DNA of 64,000 nt from Heliorestis acidaminivorans (GTDB taxonomy: Bacteria; Bacillota; Desulfitobacteriia; Heliobacteriales; Heliobacteriaceae): the NCBI RefSeq assembly GCF_008933955.1, contig NZ_WBXO01000006.1, forward strand, positions 1 to 64,000, given 5' to 3'. Shown one piece after another: positions 63,559 through 64,000 of this stretch (positions within the stretch are counted from its first letter, which is position 1; the number at the start of each line of letters is the position of its first letter). The notes under the pieces are model-generated. The model was given only the letters and a program-made list of their open reading frames with translations, was not told the DNA's origin and made no database searches. The translations under genes and the position numbers were made by a program.

Positions 63559-64000
63559 ATGCGCAGTCTTTGGAAAGGTGCTGTTAGCTTTGGACTTGTT
63601 CATATTCCCATTAAGCTATTTGCAGCTACGGAAGATAAGGATATACGTTTTCGTCTTCTGCACAAAGAATGTAACCGCCCCATTCAATATCAGAAGCGTT
63701 GCTCCCATTGCGATCGAGAAGTAGAATCCGAAGAGATTGTTAAAGGCTTTGAATATACCAAAGGACGGTTTGTCATTGTTACAGAGGAAGATCTCTCAGC
63801 TTTAGAGCCAGAAGGTAGCCGCAGTATCGATATTCAATCATTTGTTCATCTTGCAGAAATTGATCCCATCTATTTTGTCAAAACCTATTATTTAGCACCA
63901 GATCAACAAGGAGAAAAAGCTTATGCTCTCCTGCATCGAGCTCTTCAAGAAACTAATCGTCTAGCTTTAGCCAAGGTTATCTTACGCTCTAAGGAAACGA
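63559..64000 (+). CDS. ku: Ku protein of non-homologous end joining (partial)
   Basis: The frame opens at ATG 63559 behind TAGGAGGTG and runs off the right edge, giving 147 residues. It begins MRSLWKGAVSFGLVHIPIKL and continues with the conserved RFRLLHKE, C-x-x-C-like RCSHCDREV and the VKTYYLAP strand, as in bacterial Ku. Ku binds DNA ends and recruits LigD. The rest of the gene, and any ligase, lie outside the window. Confidence 0.95.
   Translation, partial: MRSLWKGAVSFGLVHIPIKLFAATEDKDIRFRLLHKECNRPIQYQKRCSHCDREVESEEIVKGFEYTKGRFVIVTEEDLSALEPEGSRSIDIQSFVHLAEIDPIYFVKTYYLAPDQQGEKAYALLHRALQETNRLALAKVILRSKET

Noticed and set aside
63351-63587. 78-residue plus-strand open frame before Ku
   Set aside because: It overlaps comEA and the Ku start in another frame; the Ku start with TAGGAGG explains the region.

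Overview
The window comes from a spore-forming, low-GC Firmicute of the class Clostridia. Supporting signs are spoIIP, yqfC/yqfD, CotF- and CotS-like genes, a HrcA/CIRCE-controlled dnaK operon, a glycine T-box leader and the clostridial ccpN-yqfL-ppdK order. The first bases are the 5' end of a 16S rRNA gene on the minus strand. A chaperonin of the archaeal-like group III sits between hrcA and grpE, a placement known from Carboxydothermus and relatives. A Peptococcales or heliobacterium-like host is my best guess, but this is inference. No CRISPR array, insertion sequence, prophage or tRNA gene was seen.

Left part (1-17 kb). The rRNA promoter and leader are followed by an MFS exporter, an ATP-grasp enzyme, a small membrane peptide and recJ. 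Then comes an isolated plus-strand cassette (5.2-10.0 kb) of three overlapping genes with its own terminator: a coiled-coil protein with a possible DUF2325-like end, a McrB-like AAA+ motor, and a DUF2357/PD-(D/E)XK protein resembling McrC. It looks like a divergent type IV (McrBC-like) defence system and is the most interesting locus here. After it come a LysM protein, a large FtsA-like protein with an unexplained structured leader, an orphan HicA, a 3D-domain cell-wall protein, a gamma-carbonic anhydrase and cheR.

Middle part (17-35 kb). This is a dense minus-strand core block. The ppdK-yqfL-ccpN module controls PEP/pyruvate interconversion; glyQS lies behind a T-box; recO, deoC, era, cdd, dgkA, ybeY, pgpH, phoH, yqfD and yqfC follow the usual Firmicutes order. 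yqfL, and perhaps phoH, appear to start with AUA.

Heat-shock and translation block (34-51 kb). A promoter with CIRCE drives hrcA, the group III chaperonin, grpE, dnaK and dnaJ, followed by prmA, rsmE, mtaB and hinT. rpsU-yqeY has its own promoter. Upstream lie hemW, lepA, murJ and spoIIP.

Right part (51-64 kb). rpsT and holA are followed by plus-strand genes: a CotS-like kinase, comEC, a coat protein, rarA and a YolD/DinB polymerase pair. Minus-strand genes are a wall-associated M14-type hydrolase and comEA. The window ends inside a Ku gene. The comEA-comEC-holA-rpsT-gpr-spoIIP order known from Bacillus is broken up here, and gpr is absent from its usual place.
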